DNA of 64,000 nt, from positions 496,001-560,000 of the forward strand of contig NZ_KQ040792.1 in assembly GCF_000971965.1 (NCBI RefSeq), read 5' to 3'. This document shows, piece after piece, positions 45,716 through 54,909 of this stretch. Position 1 is the stretch's first letter. The number at the start of each line of letters is the position of its first letter. The position numbers and the translations under genes are program-made. The stretch comes from Paenibacillus wulumuqiensis (GTDB lineage: Bacteria; Bacillota; Bacilli; Paenibacillales; Paenibacillaceae). Under the pieces are notes generated by a model. The model was not told the DNA's origin. It saw nothing but the letters and a program-made list of their open reading frames with translations, and searched no databases.

Positions 45716-46600
45716 ATGGATATTCGTCAGCTGCATTATTACTGCACAATCGTAGAAGAAGGACAGATTACGCGGGCTGCCAGAATGCTGCATATGGCCC
45801 AGCCGCCACTGAGTCAGCAGCTCCGACAGCTGGAAGAGGAGTTGGGCGTAACGCTGATTCACCGGGAGGGCAAGCGCTGGGAAGTTACCCAGGCCGGGCA
45901 GCGATTGTATGAACGCGCCCGGAATGTACTGCGGGAGATGGATAATATACAGCAGGAAATCAGCGATGTGGACGAGGGGCTGACCGGTTCGATTACGATA
46001 GGCACGTCCTCGATCTGTATCTCGCGTGTATCCAGACATATCAGCGAATTTCATCGGGACTACCCGGCGATCTACCACAAGATTCTGTACGGGGATACAT
46101 CCCATCTGGAAGAACTGCTGCAGCAGCACAAGATCGACTTTGCCCTCCTGCTGCTGCCGGTGGACAATGAGCTGGTCTATGAAATGATGCCGCTGAGCGA
46201 TGATCCGTTTGTCGCTGTTATTCCGAGGGAGTGGACGGAGCTGTGTCAGGCGAAGTCACTGACACTGGAGCAGATTGCCGATTATCCGCTGCTGCTGGCT
46301 CGCCGGATGTCCGGTGAAGGCACGTATGAGAATATTATCGGGGAGTTTGAGCAGCGTCAGCTTCAGCCGCGGGTGATTCTGGATTGTCCGGATATCTCGG
46401 CCCTGTTTTCTTTTGCCGCTGCCGGAATGGGGCTGACCCTGATCCCGGAATCGGAGATCCAGCAGGTGTACGCCGACCGGCTGTGCGTGATTCCGCTGGA
46501 GCAAGCGGCGATTCGCACCCGGCCTGCACTCGTCTGGCTGAAAAATCGCTATATGAGCAAGGCGGCGAAGCAGCTGATTAAACGTATAATTACCAGCTAA
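45716..46600 (+). CDS. bsdA: LysR-family regulator of the bsd operon (BsdA-like)
   Basis: 294 aa. The winged HTH reads GQITRAARMLHMAQPPLSQQ (residues ~17-36) and is followed by a LysR substrate-binding domain. It is divergent from bsdB, exactly as in B. subtilis, where BsdA activates bsdBCD in response to salicylate and related acids. ATG 45716 follows AAGTGGGCGGAGAG; a GTG 12 bp upstream in frame is less likely. An operator-like dyad lies just upstream. Confidence 0.88.
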   Translation: MDIRQLHYYCTIVEEGQITRAARMLHMAQPPLSQQLRQLEEELGVTLIHREGKRWEVTQAGQRLYERARNVLREMDNIQQEISDVDEGLTGSITIGTSSICISRVSRHISEFHRDYPAIYHKILYGDTSHLEELLQQHKIDFALLLLPVDNELVYEMMPLSDDPFVAVIPREWTELCQAKSLTLEQIADYPLLLARRMSGEGTYENIIGEFEQRQLQPRVILDCPDISALFSFAAAGMGLTLIPESEIQQVYADRLCVIPLEQAAIRTRPALVWLKNRYMSKAAKQLIKRIITS

Positions 46601-46791
46601 ACCATATGCTGTGTACTCAAAAGACGATGATCTTCTTTTTACTAACGTATGTGAAAATGGACTTGGTAATACCCATGACGTTATAATACGAATGACCTAA
46701 TAAATAGATTTGTTTCCATCTATCGGGTCCTGGTGTAAATTGCCACCAAGGCAGGGATTAACGTCAAAAAAAGTATAAAATTTAAAAATGA

Positions 46792-46819
46792 TGAAACGTT
46801 ACGTGCGCAGGAATAGTAT
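46792..46819 (+). promoter_or_regulatory. ECF-sigma-like promoter of the ter locus
   Basis: TGAAAC (46792-46797), 16 nt, TAGTAT (46814-46819). The -35 matches the SigW-type TGAAAC; the -10 is only partly like CGTATA. Related yce/ter genes of B. subtilis are under extracytoplasmic-stress sigma factors. Confidence 0.45.
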
Positions 46820-46856
46820 TACATAGAAACAACGAAGAGGAGGCTCTAATCCATTT

Positions 46857-47456
46857 ATGAGTATTAATCTGGTCAAAGGACAGAAAATCGATCTGACAAA
46901 AGGCAGAAGTGGTCTCACCAGGCTGACTGTCGGTCTGGGCTGGGACCCTGTACAGACGCAGTCCCGTGGATTGTTCGGTATGAAAAAAGCCAAAGCTGCT
47001 GTTGACTGTGACGCTTCCGCCCTGATGCTGAATGAGAATGACAAACTGACGAAAAAAGGCAATCTCGTCTGTTTCTACAATCTGCGCAGTGAGTGCGGAT
47101 CGGTAGAGCACAGCGGTGACAATCTGACAGGTGAAGGTGATGGCGACGATGAACAAATCTCTATCGATCTGTCCAGAATACCGGCAGATGTTCATAAAGT
47201 ATTAGTAGTCGTCAACATTTATCAGGCCGAGCAGCGCAAACAGGATTTTGGCATGATCGCTTCCGCGTATATCCGGGTAGCCAATGCACAAAGTGGTGAA
47301 GAGCTGGTCCGCTTCAATCTGACGGATAATTATTCCGGCATGACTGCACTGATTACCGGTGAAATTTACCGTAACGGTTCCGAATGGAAGTTTAATGCGA
47401 TTGGACAAGGCAAACAGGCAGCCCATGTTGATATCCTCGCGAATCAATATGTATAA
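46857..47456 (+). CDS. TerD-family stress protein 1
   Basis: 199 aa. The family signature is intact but diverged: NLVKGQKIDLTK start, VDCDASALML and SGDNLTGEGDGDDEQ, the Ca-binding acidic loop. An extra QTQSRGLFGMKKAK segment is inserted before the acidic strand compared with the two following genes. TerD proteins bind calcium and are linked to tellurite, phage and envelope-stress resistance. Ribosome binding site AGGAGG lies 13 nt upstream, a rather long spacing. It is the first gene of a run of four. Confidence 0.9.
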   Translation: MSINLVKGQKIDLTKGRSGLTRLTVGLGWDPVQTQSRGLFGMKKAKAAVDCDASALMLNENDKLTKKGNLVCFYNLRSECGSVEHSGDNLTGEGDGDDEQISIDLSRIPADVHKVLVVVNIYQAEQRKQDFGMIASAYIRVANAQSGEELVRFNLTDNYSGMTALITGEIYRNGSEWKFNAIGQGKQAAHVDILANQYV

Positions 47457-47542
47457 GCCGGCCCTTTGAAAACGGGATGTTCAGTTTTCGGGAGTCGATA
47501 GATAACTTTAAACCTATACTTAAATGAAAGAGGGAATTCACA

Positions 47543-48121
47543 ATGGCAATTAACTTGAGCAAAGGTCAAAAAGTAGATCTGACGAAAACAAATCCGGGGC
47601 TGACCAAAGTAATCGTCGGTCTGGGCTGGGATACCAACAAATACGATGGCGGCGGAGATTTTGACCTCGACGTGTCCATTTTCTGTGCCAATGCTGCTGG
47701 TAAAGTAGCAAGTGATAAAGACTTCATTTATTTCAACAACCCTCAAAATGCCAACGGTTCTGTTGTACACAGCGGTGACAACCGTACAGGCGCAGGTGAA
47801 GGCGATGACGAGCAAGTCAAAGTGGATCTGCCAGCCGTACCTGCAGAAGTGGAGAAAATCGCATTTACCATTACTATCTATGAAGCAGACACGCGTAACC
47901 AGAACTTCGGTCAGGTATCCAATGCCTATGTGCGTATTCTGAGCGAACAGAGCGGCGAAGAACTGATCCGCTTTGATCTGGGCGAAGACTTCTCCATCGA
48001 GACAGGTGTAGTTGTCGGCGAACTGTATCGTCATTCCGGCGAATGGAAATTCAGCGCAATCGGTAACGGCTACAAAGATGGCCTGGCAGGTCTGGTCCGC
48101 GACTACGGTCTGCAGGCTTAA
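47543..48121 (+). CDS. terD: TerD-family stress protein 2
   Basis: A 192-aa canonical Ter[47 protein letters not shown] and [20 protein letters not shown]. All acidic calcium ligands are present. GAAAGAGGGAATTCACA precedes the ATG. It is closest to B. subtilis YceD-type proteins. It lies 86 bp after the first TerD gene. Confidence 0.94.
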   Translation: MAINLSKGQKVDLTKTNPGLTKVIVGLGWDTNKYDGGGDFDLDVSIFCANAAGKVASDKDFIYFNNPQNANGSVVHSGDNRTGAGEGDDEQVKVDLPAVPAEVEKIAFTITIYEADTRNQNFGQVSNAYVRILSEQSGEELIRFDLGEDFSIETGVVVGELYRHSGEWKFSAIGNGYKDGLAGLVRDYGLQA

Positions 48122-48175
48122 GCAGCCCAAACGGCTATCTTATGGTAACTTTTCTGAGCAGGGGGCGAACTTCAT

Positions 48176-48754
48176 ATGACGATCAACCTGGCTAAGGGAC
48201 AGCGTATTGATCTGACCAAAACCAATCCCGGGCTGACCAAGGTAGTAGTCGGTCTGGGCTGGGATATTAACAAATACAGCGGCGGCACCGACTTTGATCT
48301 GGATGCCTGTGCCTTCCTGCTGCATGAGGATGGCAAAGCCAAATCCGAAGAAGACTTTGTGTTTTACAATCATCTGGTTGCCTATGGCGGAGCTGTTGCG
48401 CATACCGGTGATAACCGTACCGGTGAAGGCGAAGGCGATGATGAGCAGATCGTCGTTGATTTCAGCCTGATACCGCCAAACATTTCGCGTGTGGGCATTA
48501 CGGTGACCATTCACGATGGAGACAACCGCGGCCAGAACTTTGGTCAGGTGAGCTCCGCATTTGTTCGGGTTGCGAACGAAGCGGGTGGCAGCGAGCTACT
48601 GCGCTTTGATCTGGGCGAAGACTTCTCTACGGAGACGGCAGTTGTATTTTGTGAATTTTACCGGCACGGCAGCGACTGGAAATTCCAGGCGATAGGCAGC
48701 GGCTTTACGGGCGGCCTGGCGGCATTGTGCCGTAATTATGGATTGGACGTTTAA
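48176..48754 (+). CDS. terD: TerD-family stress protein 3
   Basis: 192 aa, a close paralogue of the preceding protein. [34 protein letters not shown] and [15 protein letters not shown] retain the calcium loop. It differs by having several Cys residues (DACAF, VFCEF, LCRNYG). GCAGGGGGCG lies upstream of the ATG. It lies 54 bp after TerD 2, so it is probably one transcript. Confidence 0.94.
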   Translation: MTINLAKGQRIDLTKTNPGLTKVVVGLGWDINKYSGGTDFDLDACAFLLHEDGKAKSEEDFVFYNHLVAYGGAVAHTGDNRTGEGEGDDEQIVVDFSLIPPNISRVGITVTIHDGDNRGQNFGQVSSAFVRVANEAGGSELLRFDLGEDFSTETAVVFCEFYRHGSDWKFQAIGSGFTGGLAALCRNYGLDV

Positions 48755-48893
48755 TTCAAGCAAAGCATTTACAAAGACCAAATAGAATCATGCAATGGAA
48801 TACAGGGTGCATAACAGCCTTGTATTCCATTTTACAATCTGCCGGTAAGGATGAAGTAAATCCCATGTCAGACTCCAGAGAAGAGGTCTACGG

Positions 48894-50186
48894 ATGAGTG
48901 TATCCATCGTCAAAGGACAGAAAACAGATGTAACCAAAACCAATCCGGGGCTCAGCCAGCTGAATATGATGCTGGGCTGGCAGGCGCCTGCAGCGCTGGA
49001 ACTGGATACTTCGGCATTTCTGCTGCAGCAGGATGGACGTGTCAGCAGTGACAACGATCTGATTTTTTATGGCAATCCCGGCAATTCCTTTATTACATAT
49101 CAGGAGAATCCTGCCGGTAGTGATCAGCGTCAATTTCAGCTTATGATGAATGCGGTTCCACACAATGTTCAAAAAATAGCGGTGACGCTCACCATTTATA
49201 ACAGTGGCGCCGGTCATTATACGTTTAGCCAGGCCAGCGGGATGTATCTGCGCTGTACGGATGGACGCACCGGAGCAGAGATTTTCCGTTATGATCTTGA
49301 AAATCATTTCTCCAACGAGACGGCTATTGTCATCGGAGAGTTGTATAGATACCAGTCGGAGTGGAAGTTCTCCGCTGTGGGTGCGGGTTATTTTGGCGGA
49401 TTGAAAGAGCTGTGCGGCAGCTACGGGGTCGAGGTGGAAGATACGCCTCCGGCTGCACCTTCACCACCAACTCCAGTACCGCCAGCGCCTGTACCGCCGA
49501 CTCCGGCACCACCAGCGCCTGTACAGCGACAGGTACCACCGCCAGCCGCACCACCGGCTCCCGCTCCGCAGGCAGCGCCGCTGAATCTGCGCAAGATCGA
49601 GCTCAAGAAAAAGGGCGATGTAATCAACCTCCAGAAAAAGGCCAGCGGTACACTCGGCGAACTGCTGATTAACCTCAACTGGAACCGTGTGCAAAAGAAA
49701 GGGCTGTTCAGCCGCGGAAGCGGAGGGACGGATCTCGATCTGGGCTGTCTGTATGAGCTCCAGAATGGCAGCAAGGGCGTCGTGCAGGCGCTGGGCAACA
49801 GCTTTGGTCATATGGAATTCGATCCTTATATCGCGCTCGATGCGGATGATCGTACCGGTGCCCGTGCGGGCGGTGAGAATATGCGCATCAACGGCAACAA
49901 GATTGCCCAGATCAAGCGCATTCTGGTCTTTTCCTTTATCTATGAGGGCATTTCGCGCTGGACAGAAGCAGATGGCGTCGTCACCATTTACCAGAAGGAC
50001 GGTCCCGATATTATCGTGCGTCTGGATGAACATGATAACGGCAAGCCGATGTGTGCGATCGCGCTGATCCAGAATGTGGGCAACGAGACGTTCAGTATTG
50101 AGCGGGTCGTACAGTATTTCCCGGGCCATCGCCAGATGGATGAAGCGTTCCGCTGGGGCATGCGCTGGACAGCCGGAAGAAAATAA
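48894..50186 (+). CDS. TerD-TerA fusion protein with Pro-rich linker
   Basis: 430 aa in three parts. Residues ~1-180 are a TerD domain whose calcium loop has decayed: the [13 protein letters not shown] of its neighbours is replaced by QENPAGSDQRQ. Residues ~183-225 are a Pro/Ala linker (PPAPVPPTPAPPAPV). Residues ~230-430 are TerA-like with GGTDLDLGCLYEL, ALDADDRTGARAGGE and HRQMDEAFRWGMRW. The linker is locally GC-rich and repetitive. It probably acts with the free TerD proteins at the membrane in metal or stress sensing (family-based inference). Confidence 0.85.
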   Translation: MSVSIVKGQKTDVTKTNPGLSQLNMMLGWQAPAALELDTSAFLLQQDGRVSSDNDLIFYGNPGNSFITYQENPAGSDQRQFQLMMNAVPHNVQKIAVTLTIYNSGAGHYTFSQASGMYLRCTDGRTGAEIFRYDLENHFSNETAIVIGELYRYQSEWKFSAVGAGYFGGLKELCGSYGVEVEDTPPAAPSPPTPVPPAPVPPTPAPPAPVQRQVPPPAAPPAPAPQAAPLNLRKIELKKKGDVINLQKKASGTLGELLINLNWNRVQKKGLFSRGSGGTDLDLGCLYELQNGSKGVVQALGNSFGHMEFDPYIALDADDRTGARAGGENMRINGNKIAQIKRILVFSFIYEGISRWTEADGVVTIYQKDGPDIIVRLDEHDNGKPMCAIALIQNVGNETFSIERVVQYFPGHRQMDEAFRWGMRWTAGRK

Positions 50187-50245
50187 ACCGAAAAGCTTGT
50201 GATTCACCTCTGTTGTTGTGTGCGGTTGTAGAGCACTACTGTCGT

Positions 50246-50280
50246 CCCTCCTGCTGGCTATACAGGAGGGGCTTATTTTA
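50246..50280 (+). terminator. Weak terminator between terDA and the biosynthetic genes
   Basis: CCCTCCTG/CAGGAGGG with a 9-nt loop followed by GCTTATTTTA. It could end the TerD transcript or act as a partial readthrough point. Confidence 0.6.
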
Positions 50281-50345
50281 TCTGTAAGGTTAGCCGGATG
50301 ACAGCATCATGGCAACCAGGGCGGGGCCCATTCAGGAGGGGTGTT

Positions 50346-51554
50346 ATGCGTTACTTTAATTATTTGTCACAGGCGGAAGAGCAGGAGCTGTTCTACTCCG
50401 TACCGGTTCACTATGATAACTCTTCCGAGCGGGATCTGCTCGCTTATGCGATCGGACCGGCGCTGTACTGTCCGGCAACCCGGCCGACGATCGCCCGGGA
50501 CATCCTGACCCAGAAGCACCGCGGATTGACTTCATGGGTGTTCGATCTGGAAGATGCGATCGGAGATCAGCAGGTGGAGGCGGCTGAACGTTCGCTGGTG
50601 GAGCAGGTCCATTATTTGCAGGAAGTCATGGCGACCGACCCTTCGGTCCGGCCGATTATCCCGCTTCTGTTTATCCGGGTGCGAAGTGTGCAGCAGCTGC
50701 AGCGGATTATCCGCCATATGGCAGGCGGTATGGAGCGTATTACCGGCATTATGCTGCCCAAGTTCAGCGCTCCGGTCGGTCAGCAGTATTTTGAGGTCAT
50801 TGCAGAGTATAATGATTTCAGACGTGAAGGTGCTCCGGTGCTGTATGGTCTGCCGATCCTGGAGACGGCAGCGGTCATCTACCGGGAGAGCCGGATGGAC
50901 GAATTGATCGCGATCAAGCAGGTGCTGGATACTTACAGGGAATATGTGCTGAACGTGCGCATTGGAGCCACAGACTTCTCCAGTCTGTTCGGACTGCGGC
51001 GCAGTTCGGAGATGACCATCTATGATATTACGACGATCCGGGACTGCATTTCGGATATTATCAACCTGTTCGGCCGGATGGATACCGGGTATGTCATCTC
51101 GGGACCGGTATGGGAATACTTTTCCAGTGGGGAGCGGGTACTGAAGCCGCAGATTCGCCAGTCTCCCTTTGAGGAGGCACTCGGGGCGGACGGGCGCAAG
51201 CTGCGCAATGAATATATCAACCACCATGTCGATGGACTGATCCGGGAAGTGATTATGGATAAGGAGAACGGAATGATCGGCAAGACGATTATTCACCCTT
51301 CCCATATCGGACTGGTGCAGTCCCTCTACACGGTCAGACAAGAAGAATACGAAGATGCACAGGGGATTATCGCCAACAATACAGGCAAGCTCGGCGTCTT
51401 CAAAAGCGGATATGCCAACAAAATGAACGAGATCAAACCACATCTTAACTGGGCCAGACGGATTATGGCCCGATCACAAATATACGGGGTGCTGCATGAA
51501 CAACAACATTTCATCTCTTTACTCTCAGAGCAAGAACGGCACGTCTACGTATAA
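50346..51554 (+). CDS. HpcH/HpaI-like C-C bond lyase of the Ter metabolite operon
   Basis: 402 aa resembling the citrate-lyase-beta TIM barrel: SWVFDLEDAIGDQQVEAAE, LLFIRVRSVQQL, GIMLPKFSAP and LPILETAAVIY. The acidic residues of DLED and LET correspond to the metal site. In Ter-linked operons this enzyme is proposed (Anantharaman, Iyer and Aravind) to make part of a nucleoside-like metabolite together with the following genes. ATG 50346 follows AGGAGGGG; the in-frame ATG 48 bp upstream lacks a ribosome binding site. Overlaps the next gene by 59 bp. Confidence 0.82.
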   Translation: MRYFNYLSQAEEQELFYSVPVHYDNSSERDLLAYAIGPALYCPATRPTIARDILTQKHRGLTSWVFDLEDAIGDQQVEAAERSLVEQVHYLQEVMATDPSVRPIIPLLFIRVRSVQQLQRIIRHMAGGMERITGIMLPKFSAPVGQQYFEVIAEYNDFRREGAPVLYGLPILETAAVIYRESRMDELIAIKQVLDTYREYVLNVRIGATDFSSLFGLRRSSEMTIYDITTIRDCISDIINLFGRMDTGYVISGPVWEYFSSGERVLKPQIRQSPFEEALGADGRKLRNEYINHHVDGLIREVIMDKENGMIGKTIIHPSHIGLVQSLYTVRQEEYEDAQGIIANNTGKLGVFKSGYANKMNEIKPHLNWARRIMARSQIYGVLHEQQHFISLLSEQERHVYV

Positions 51555-52917
51555 TATTCTGGATGGATTGGCAGTGCATGTAGCGGTCGAGCACAATCCG
51601 TTCCAGCTTCCGCTGGAGCAGCTGTTTGAAATGGCTGCCCGGGTCAATCCCAAGCGGTCCTTTCTGTTTGTCAGCAAGGTGCTGGGCAAGCATCTGGCGG
51701 TGAATCCGTACCAGTCCCTGTTGAGCGGAGCAGCTCTGTCACTGCTGTTGTACCGTGAAATGAACACAGAGATGGACTCGGAGGTCGAACAGTTGCTGCC
51801 CGGTCTGATCGAGGCGATGTCCTCCGGTGTAGGAGTGGCCGGGGCATACGAACAGCTGATGCGGCTAAAGCTGAAGCTGCCGGAGCCGGTGGCTTTTATC
51901 GGGTTTGCGGAGACGGCGACTGCGCTTGGACACAGCATGTACCATGCATTTAGCGAGGGAGCGACCTATGTACATACAACCCGCCATCAGATTGTAGGTC
52001 AGCAGCCATTTATCCAGTTTGAAGAAGAGCATTCCCATGCAGTATCCCACCGCTGCTATGCACGTGAAGCGCGCATGATCGCCGGCGATCATCCGATCGT
52101 ACTGGTCGATGATGAGATCACAACCGGCAAGACGGCGCTGAATATTATCCGGGCGATTCATGAACAGCATCCACGTAAAGCCTACTATGTCGCTTCTCTG
52201 CTGGACTGGCGAAGCGAGGATAATGTACGACGATACGCCGAACTGGAGCGGGAGCTGGGTATCGCGATTACACCTATTTCACTCGTCAAAGGCCAAATTG
52301 AAGTGGAAGGCAAACCGGATCTCTCACATCCGGCCTATGTACCTGGTGGGACGGCATCCCCGGCGCCAGTAAACAGGATCGAACTGGAAAATGTGTTCGA
52401 ACTGCTGGAAAACACACAGTCTGTCGATGGCGCAGGGGTACTGCATAACGGGCCATTTATGATGGGAACCGGCAGATTTGGTATTGATGAGCAGAACAAC
52501 CGGCGGACAGCTGCCGGTATCCGGTTGGCGGCTGATATACTTCGCAGACAGCGGAAGGGCCGGCGTACCTTATGTCTAGGCACCGAAGAATTCATGTACA
52601 TCCCGATGATGATCAGCGCAGAGATGGGGGAAGGGATCTCCTATCATTCGACGACACGCAGTCCGGTATACCGGGCGGTCGACTCTGGCTATCCGATCCG
52701 GACAGGGCATACATTCACTTCGCCTGAAGACAGCAGTGTCACCAATTATGTCTATAATCTTATCCCGGATGTGTATGACGAAGTATTCGTATTTCTGGAG
52801 CGGCAGGTGCCGGAAGGAAATCTGGATACACTGATCGACAGTCTGCAAGGCGGCATGTTCCGGCAGATTCATATTGTGATCTGCGGCAGTACCCAGCTGA
52901 ACCAGGGAGGTCAATAA
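51496..52917 (+). CDS. Phosphoribosyltransferase with TRSP domain
   Basis: 473 aa. The PRPP-binding motif is IVLVDDEITTGKTALNIIRA (near residue 200), preceded by ARMIAGDHP. The C-terminal part, roughly 280-470, with FGIDEQNNRRTAAGIRLAADIL and CLGTEEFMYIPMMIS, corresponds to the TRSP domain found next to PRTases in Ter operons. The 59-bp overlap with the lyase gene and 1-bp spacing to the next indicate strict co-expression. The base or acceptor is not known. Confidence 0.82.
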   Translation: MNNNISSLYSQSKNGTSTYNILDGLAVHVAVEHNPFQLPLEQLFEMAARVNPKRSFLFVSKVLGKHLAVNPYQSLLSGAALSLLLYREMNTEMDSEVEQLLPGLIEAMSSGVGVAGAYEQLMRLKLKLPEPVAFIGFAETATALGHSMYHAFSEGATYVHTTRHQIVGQQPFIQFEEEHSHAVSHRCYAREARMIAGDHPIVLVDDEITTGKTALNIIRAIHEQHPRKAYYVASLLDWRSEDNVRRYAELERELGIAITPISLVKGQIEVEGKPDLSHPAYVPGGTASPAPVNRIELENVFELLENTQSVDGAGVLHNGPFMMGTGRFGIDEQNNRRTAAGIRLAADILRRQRKGRRTLCLGTEEFMYIPMMISAEMGEGISYHSTTRSPVYRAVDSGYPIRTGHTFTSPEDSSVTNYVYNLIPDVYDEVFVFLERQVPEGNLDTLIDSLQGGMFRQIHIVICGSTQLNQGGQ

Positions 52918-52918
52918 C

Positions 52919-54067
52919 ATGACGATCGAGACGCATAACGCATGGAACGAGCCGCAGCTGGCCGATCCTGCACAGCTGGGCAGCTACTCGCCTGCTGATG
53001 TGGTATTTCTGCTGAAGGATCTGAGCGATGTGAATCTGGAGCGTGGTACCGAGGAACGGGAAGAGGCGATCCAGACGGGTACCCACTATTCGGAGATGCT
53101 TCCGCAGGAATACCAGCCGACCGATGAGTATGTGGAGCTGTTCCAGCGCACACTGGCCGATTCGGCAGAGAAGGTGGCGCTGGCTGCCGGTGTGGTCAGC
53201 GAGCTGATTCTGCACAAGCGTGGACCTCAGACAGTGCTTGTCTCTCTCGCCCGGGCAGGTACGCCGGTAGGCATCCTGATCAAGCGCTATTTGCTGTACA
53301 AGTACAATCTGGATCTGCCGCATTACAGCGTTTCGATTATCCGGGGCAAAGGCATCGATATGAATGCCCTTAAATATATTTTGCAAAAACACGGAGTCGA
53401 CAAGCAGATTCAGTTTGTCGACGGATGGACCGGCAAGGGCGCGATCCGTAACGTGCTTATACAATCCTGTCGCGAGTTTGAGGAGCGATACGGTGTTACG
53501 CTGAATGATGATCTGGCGGTACTGGCCGATCCCGGCGGTTCTTCGGATACGTACGGGACGAGGGAAGATTTCCTCATTCCGAGTGCGTGCTTGAACTCGA
53601 CGGTATCCGGGCTGATGAGCCGGACCGTTCTGCGGGATGATCTGATCGGAGAAAATGATTTTCACGGGTCCAAATTTTACAGACAATGGCTGGATCAGGA
53701 TCTGTCCAATACATTTGTCGATCATATCAGCGAATACTTCTCTGCTGTACAGCAGCTGGCGGAGCAGCAGGCCGGGGAGCTGCTGGATCATCCTGTACCG
53801 GCGAACTGGCAGGGGATCGAAGATATTCGCTGGATTCAGCAGGAGTATCAGATCGGGGATATTAATCTGATTAAGCCGGGTGTCGGTGAGACGACGCGTG
53901 TCCTGCTGCGCCGGGTTCCCTGGAAAATCCTCATCGACCGGGAAGACAATCCGAATCTGCGCCATATTCTGCTGCTGGCTCGTGAGCGTCAGGCACAGAT
54001 TGAAGTCTGCCCGCAGCTAACCTATTCCTGCTGCGGGATTATCAAGCCAAGAGAGGAGCCATCCTGA
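52919..54067 (+). CDS. StiP/PRTase-like protein of the Ter operon
   Basis: 382 aa. Databases often name this family cysteine protease StiP, but a PRPP-loop-like segment QFVDGWTGKGAIRNVL (near residue 165) fits a phosphoribosyltransferase better. Other landmarks are LVSLARAGTPVGILIKRYL, SIIRGKGIDMNAL and LADPGGSSDTYGTREDFLIP. GGGAGG lies 8 nt before the ATG. It is the second PRTase-like enzyme in a row. Its stop overlaps the next start as TGATG. Confidence 0.8.
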   Translation: MTIETHNAWNEPQLADPAQLGSYSPADVVFLLKDLSDVNLERGTEEREEAIQTGTHYSEMLPQEYQPTDEYVELFQRTLADSAEKVALAAGVVSELILHKRGPQTVLVSLARAGTPVGILIKRYLLYKYNLDLPHYSVSIIRGKGIDMNALKYILQKHGVDKQIQFVDGWTGKGAIRNVLIQSCREFEERYGVTLNDDLAVLADPGGSSDTYGTREDFLIPSACLNSTVSGLMSRTVLRDDLIGENDFHGSKFYRQWLDQDLSNTFVDHISEYFSAVQQLAEQQAGELLDHPVPANWQGIEDIRWIQQEYQIGDINLIKPGVGETTRVLLRRVPWKILIDREDNPNLRHILLLARERQAQIEVCPQLTYSCCGIIKPREEPS

Positions 54068-54909
54068 TGCTGCTGTATGCTAGTGATCTGGACCAGACAC
54101 TGATTTATTCGGAACGCTCCCGCGGGATGGATGTGGACGATCGTGTGATGATACCGGCTGAAATGGTGGACGGACGTGTCATCTCCCATATTTCGATCCG
54201 GGCGCTGGAACAGCTGAGAGAGATTGCCGGGAGTATTCCGTTTGTACCGGTGACGACGCGGGTGCTGGAACTATATCATCGCATTCATATTTTCCGGGAA
54301 CAGGTTGTGCCGAAGTATGCGATTACGAGCAATGGCGCTCATATTCTGATCAACGGTCAGGTGGACCGGGAATGGCATGAGCAGATTATGCTGGACGTAC
54401 GTCGTCAGTCAGCGCCGCCTGCCGAAGCCATTTCCGTCTTCCACCGGGTATCCGATCCATCATGGATTATCCGGGAGAGCTACTGGGAAGAGACGTTCTT
54501 CTCCGTACTGGTCGACCGGGAGATGATGCCGGATGAGCAGGTGATGGCGATTCTGCCGGAACTGGCGCAGCTGGGCTGGGGTCTCTCCATTCAGGGGAGA
54601 AAGGTATATCTGGTTCCTTTCCCGGTCAGCAAAAATCGGGCGATCGAGCATGTAAAATGCATGGCGGGTGCGGATCGGGTCATTGCTTCCGGGGATTCCC
54701 TGCTGGACCGCGGACTGCTGGATTACGCGGATGAAGCGATTGCTCCTGCGCACGGCGAGCTCTACCGCGGCTTCCGGAATGGTGAGCTGCAGGGTAAATA
54801 CAGATTTACCGCACGTTCCGGCATTCGGGCGGCAGAGGATATTCTGCAGTTTGTGCTGGACATCATGAACAGGGAAGGAATCATGAACTATGAGCGGACG
54901 GAAAGTTAG
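54067..54909 (+). CDS. HAD-superfamily hydrolase of the Ter operon
   Basis: 280 aa. Motif I is YASDLDQTLIYS (Asp8 and Asp10 or so), motif II is FVPVTTR, and motif IV is ASGDSLLDRGLLDYADEAI. It belongs to the Cof-like HAD phosphatases. In this setting it probably dephosphorylates the phosphoribosylated intermediate (inference). It starts within TGATG of the previous gene and overlaps the ATP-grasp gene by 20 bp. Confidence 0.85.
   Translation: MLLYASDLDQTLIYSERSRGMDVDDRVMIPAEMVDGRVISHISIRALEQLREIAGSIPFVPVTTRVLELYHRIHIFREQVVPKYAITSNGAHILINGQVDREWHEQIMLDVRRQSAPPAEAISVFHRVSDPSWIIRESYWEETFFSVLVDREMMPDEQVMAILPELAQLGWGLSIQGRKVYLVPFPVSKNRAIEHVKCMAGADRVIASGDSLLDRGLLDYADEAIAPAHGELYRGFRNGELQGKYRFTARSGIRAAEDILQFVLDIMNREGIMNYERTES

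Noticed and set aside
52760-53965. 401-codon ORF on the minus strand
   Set aside because: Antisense to the StiP-like gene in a tightly overlapping operon; no recognisable domain.
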